Below are positions 63,651 to 64,000 of a DNA stretch of 64,000 bases, piece after piece. Source of the stretch: Ostrinia nubilalis. Its lineage: Eukaryota > Arthropoda > Insecta > Lepidoptera > Crambidae. How positions within the stretch are numbered: position 1 is the first letter of the stretch; each line of letters starts with the position of its first letter. The position numbers and the translations under genes are program-made. The notes below the pieces were generated by a model that made no database searches, was not told where the DNA came from, and was given only the letters and a program-made list of their open reading frames with translations. The stretch lies in the NCBI RefSeq assembly GCF_963855985.1, contig NC_087119.1, positions 9,402,001 through 9,466,000 on the forward strand, given 5' to 3'.

Positions 63651-64000
63651 GAACACAAATATTAACAATTATAATATAGATAGGTACTTTCCATAGTAAA
63701 TAGGTTAGTTAATAAGTTTATTAAATCAAAGTATTAAATGTGCGAAAAAGCTGTTCGCTAAACAGCTCGTTTTTTGTGACGCTTATTAAACGGGAACTCC
63801 TGCTAAAAGCGGGACATCTGACGGCACTAGTTTGTACCGAAACAGCTTCTTCCTAATGAGGAGAGACATTCGGGAACGCGGGCGAATCTGTAAGAAATAG
63901 CTAAATCCTATGTCAATAAACTGAGCCATCTCCTTCCGAGGGAATGAAAATATTATTTTAAAACGTCAATCTGCCTTTGAAAATATTGCTTTGAACTTTA
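63651..64000. other. End of window, nothing recognised
   Basis: AT-rich; no exon or repeat ends seen. Confidence 0.4.

Noticed and set aside
1..64000. CRISPR arrays, tRNA and rRNA genes
   Set aside because: No regularly spaced short repeats with unique spacers and no cloverleaf with A/B boxes found by eye; the only tRNA-like string is the retrotransposon primer site.

Overview
This is nuclear DNA of an insect, almost certainly a moth or butterfly (Lepidoptera). It is AT-rich and full of transposon debris typical of lepidopteran genomes: short inverted-repeat elements, Helitron/Lep1-like tails, RTE- and R1-clade LINE ends, Harbinger, mariner and hAT relics. Its main gene is the circadian clock gene period (per) on the + strand. 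The gene enters from the left with its 5' end missing, and 24 coding exons can be followed to a stop codon at 38319-38321. All junctions are GT-AG and all phases agree. The conceptual product visible here is about 1,084 residues and lacks only the extreme N-terminus. Lepidopteran per is known to be Z-linked, so the window is probably from the Z chromosome.

Layout. 1-38321: per, with PAS-A in exons 3-5, PAS-B in exons 6-7, a helical segment in exon 8, basic nuclear-localisation-like patches in exons 13 and 24, and low-complexity exons 14-18. 38322 to about 43600: 3' UTR and AT-rich intergenic DNA. About 43900-44087: a GC-rich stretch ending in a good splice donor, proposed as promoter and leader exon of the next gene. 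44088-58229: probably its first intron, which holds a recent Ty3/gypsy-type LTR retrotransposon (49497-52534) that has lost most of pol. 58230-58438: an exon coding a signal peptide plus a cysteine-rich domain that matches the TNF receptor Grindelwald. Downstream lie two decayed duplicates of that exon, the second split by a hAT insertion. 60362-62830: a four-level nest of transposons. 62870-64000: LINE-tail-like repeats.

The most unusual part is per intron 14. Exon 14, with its own splice donor, has been tandemly copied at least four times at about 150-base spacing. The copies are frame-dead decoy exons with intact donor-like sites, and four units of the array (exon 14 included) carry a perfect CACGTG E-box. 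This is the sequence class bound by CLOCK:CYCLE at clock genes. A 2.37-kb near-perfect palindrome with about 1-kb arms has then inserted inside this array. Several other insertions sit very close to per splice sites.

The two genes are not known to work together. PER is the negative limb of the circadian feedback loop and Grindelwald is a cell-surface TNF receptor. The rest of the window is mobile DNA in introns and intergenic space. I saw no tRNA, rRNA or CRISPR array. Exon calls rest on conceptual translation and splice consensus; repeat boundaries without a clear target-site duplication are approximate.
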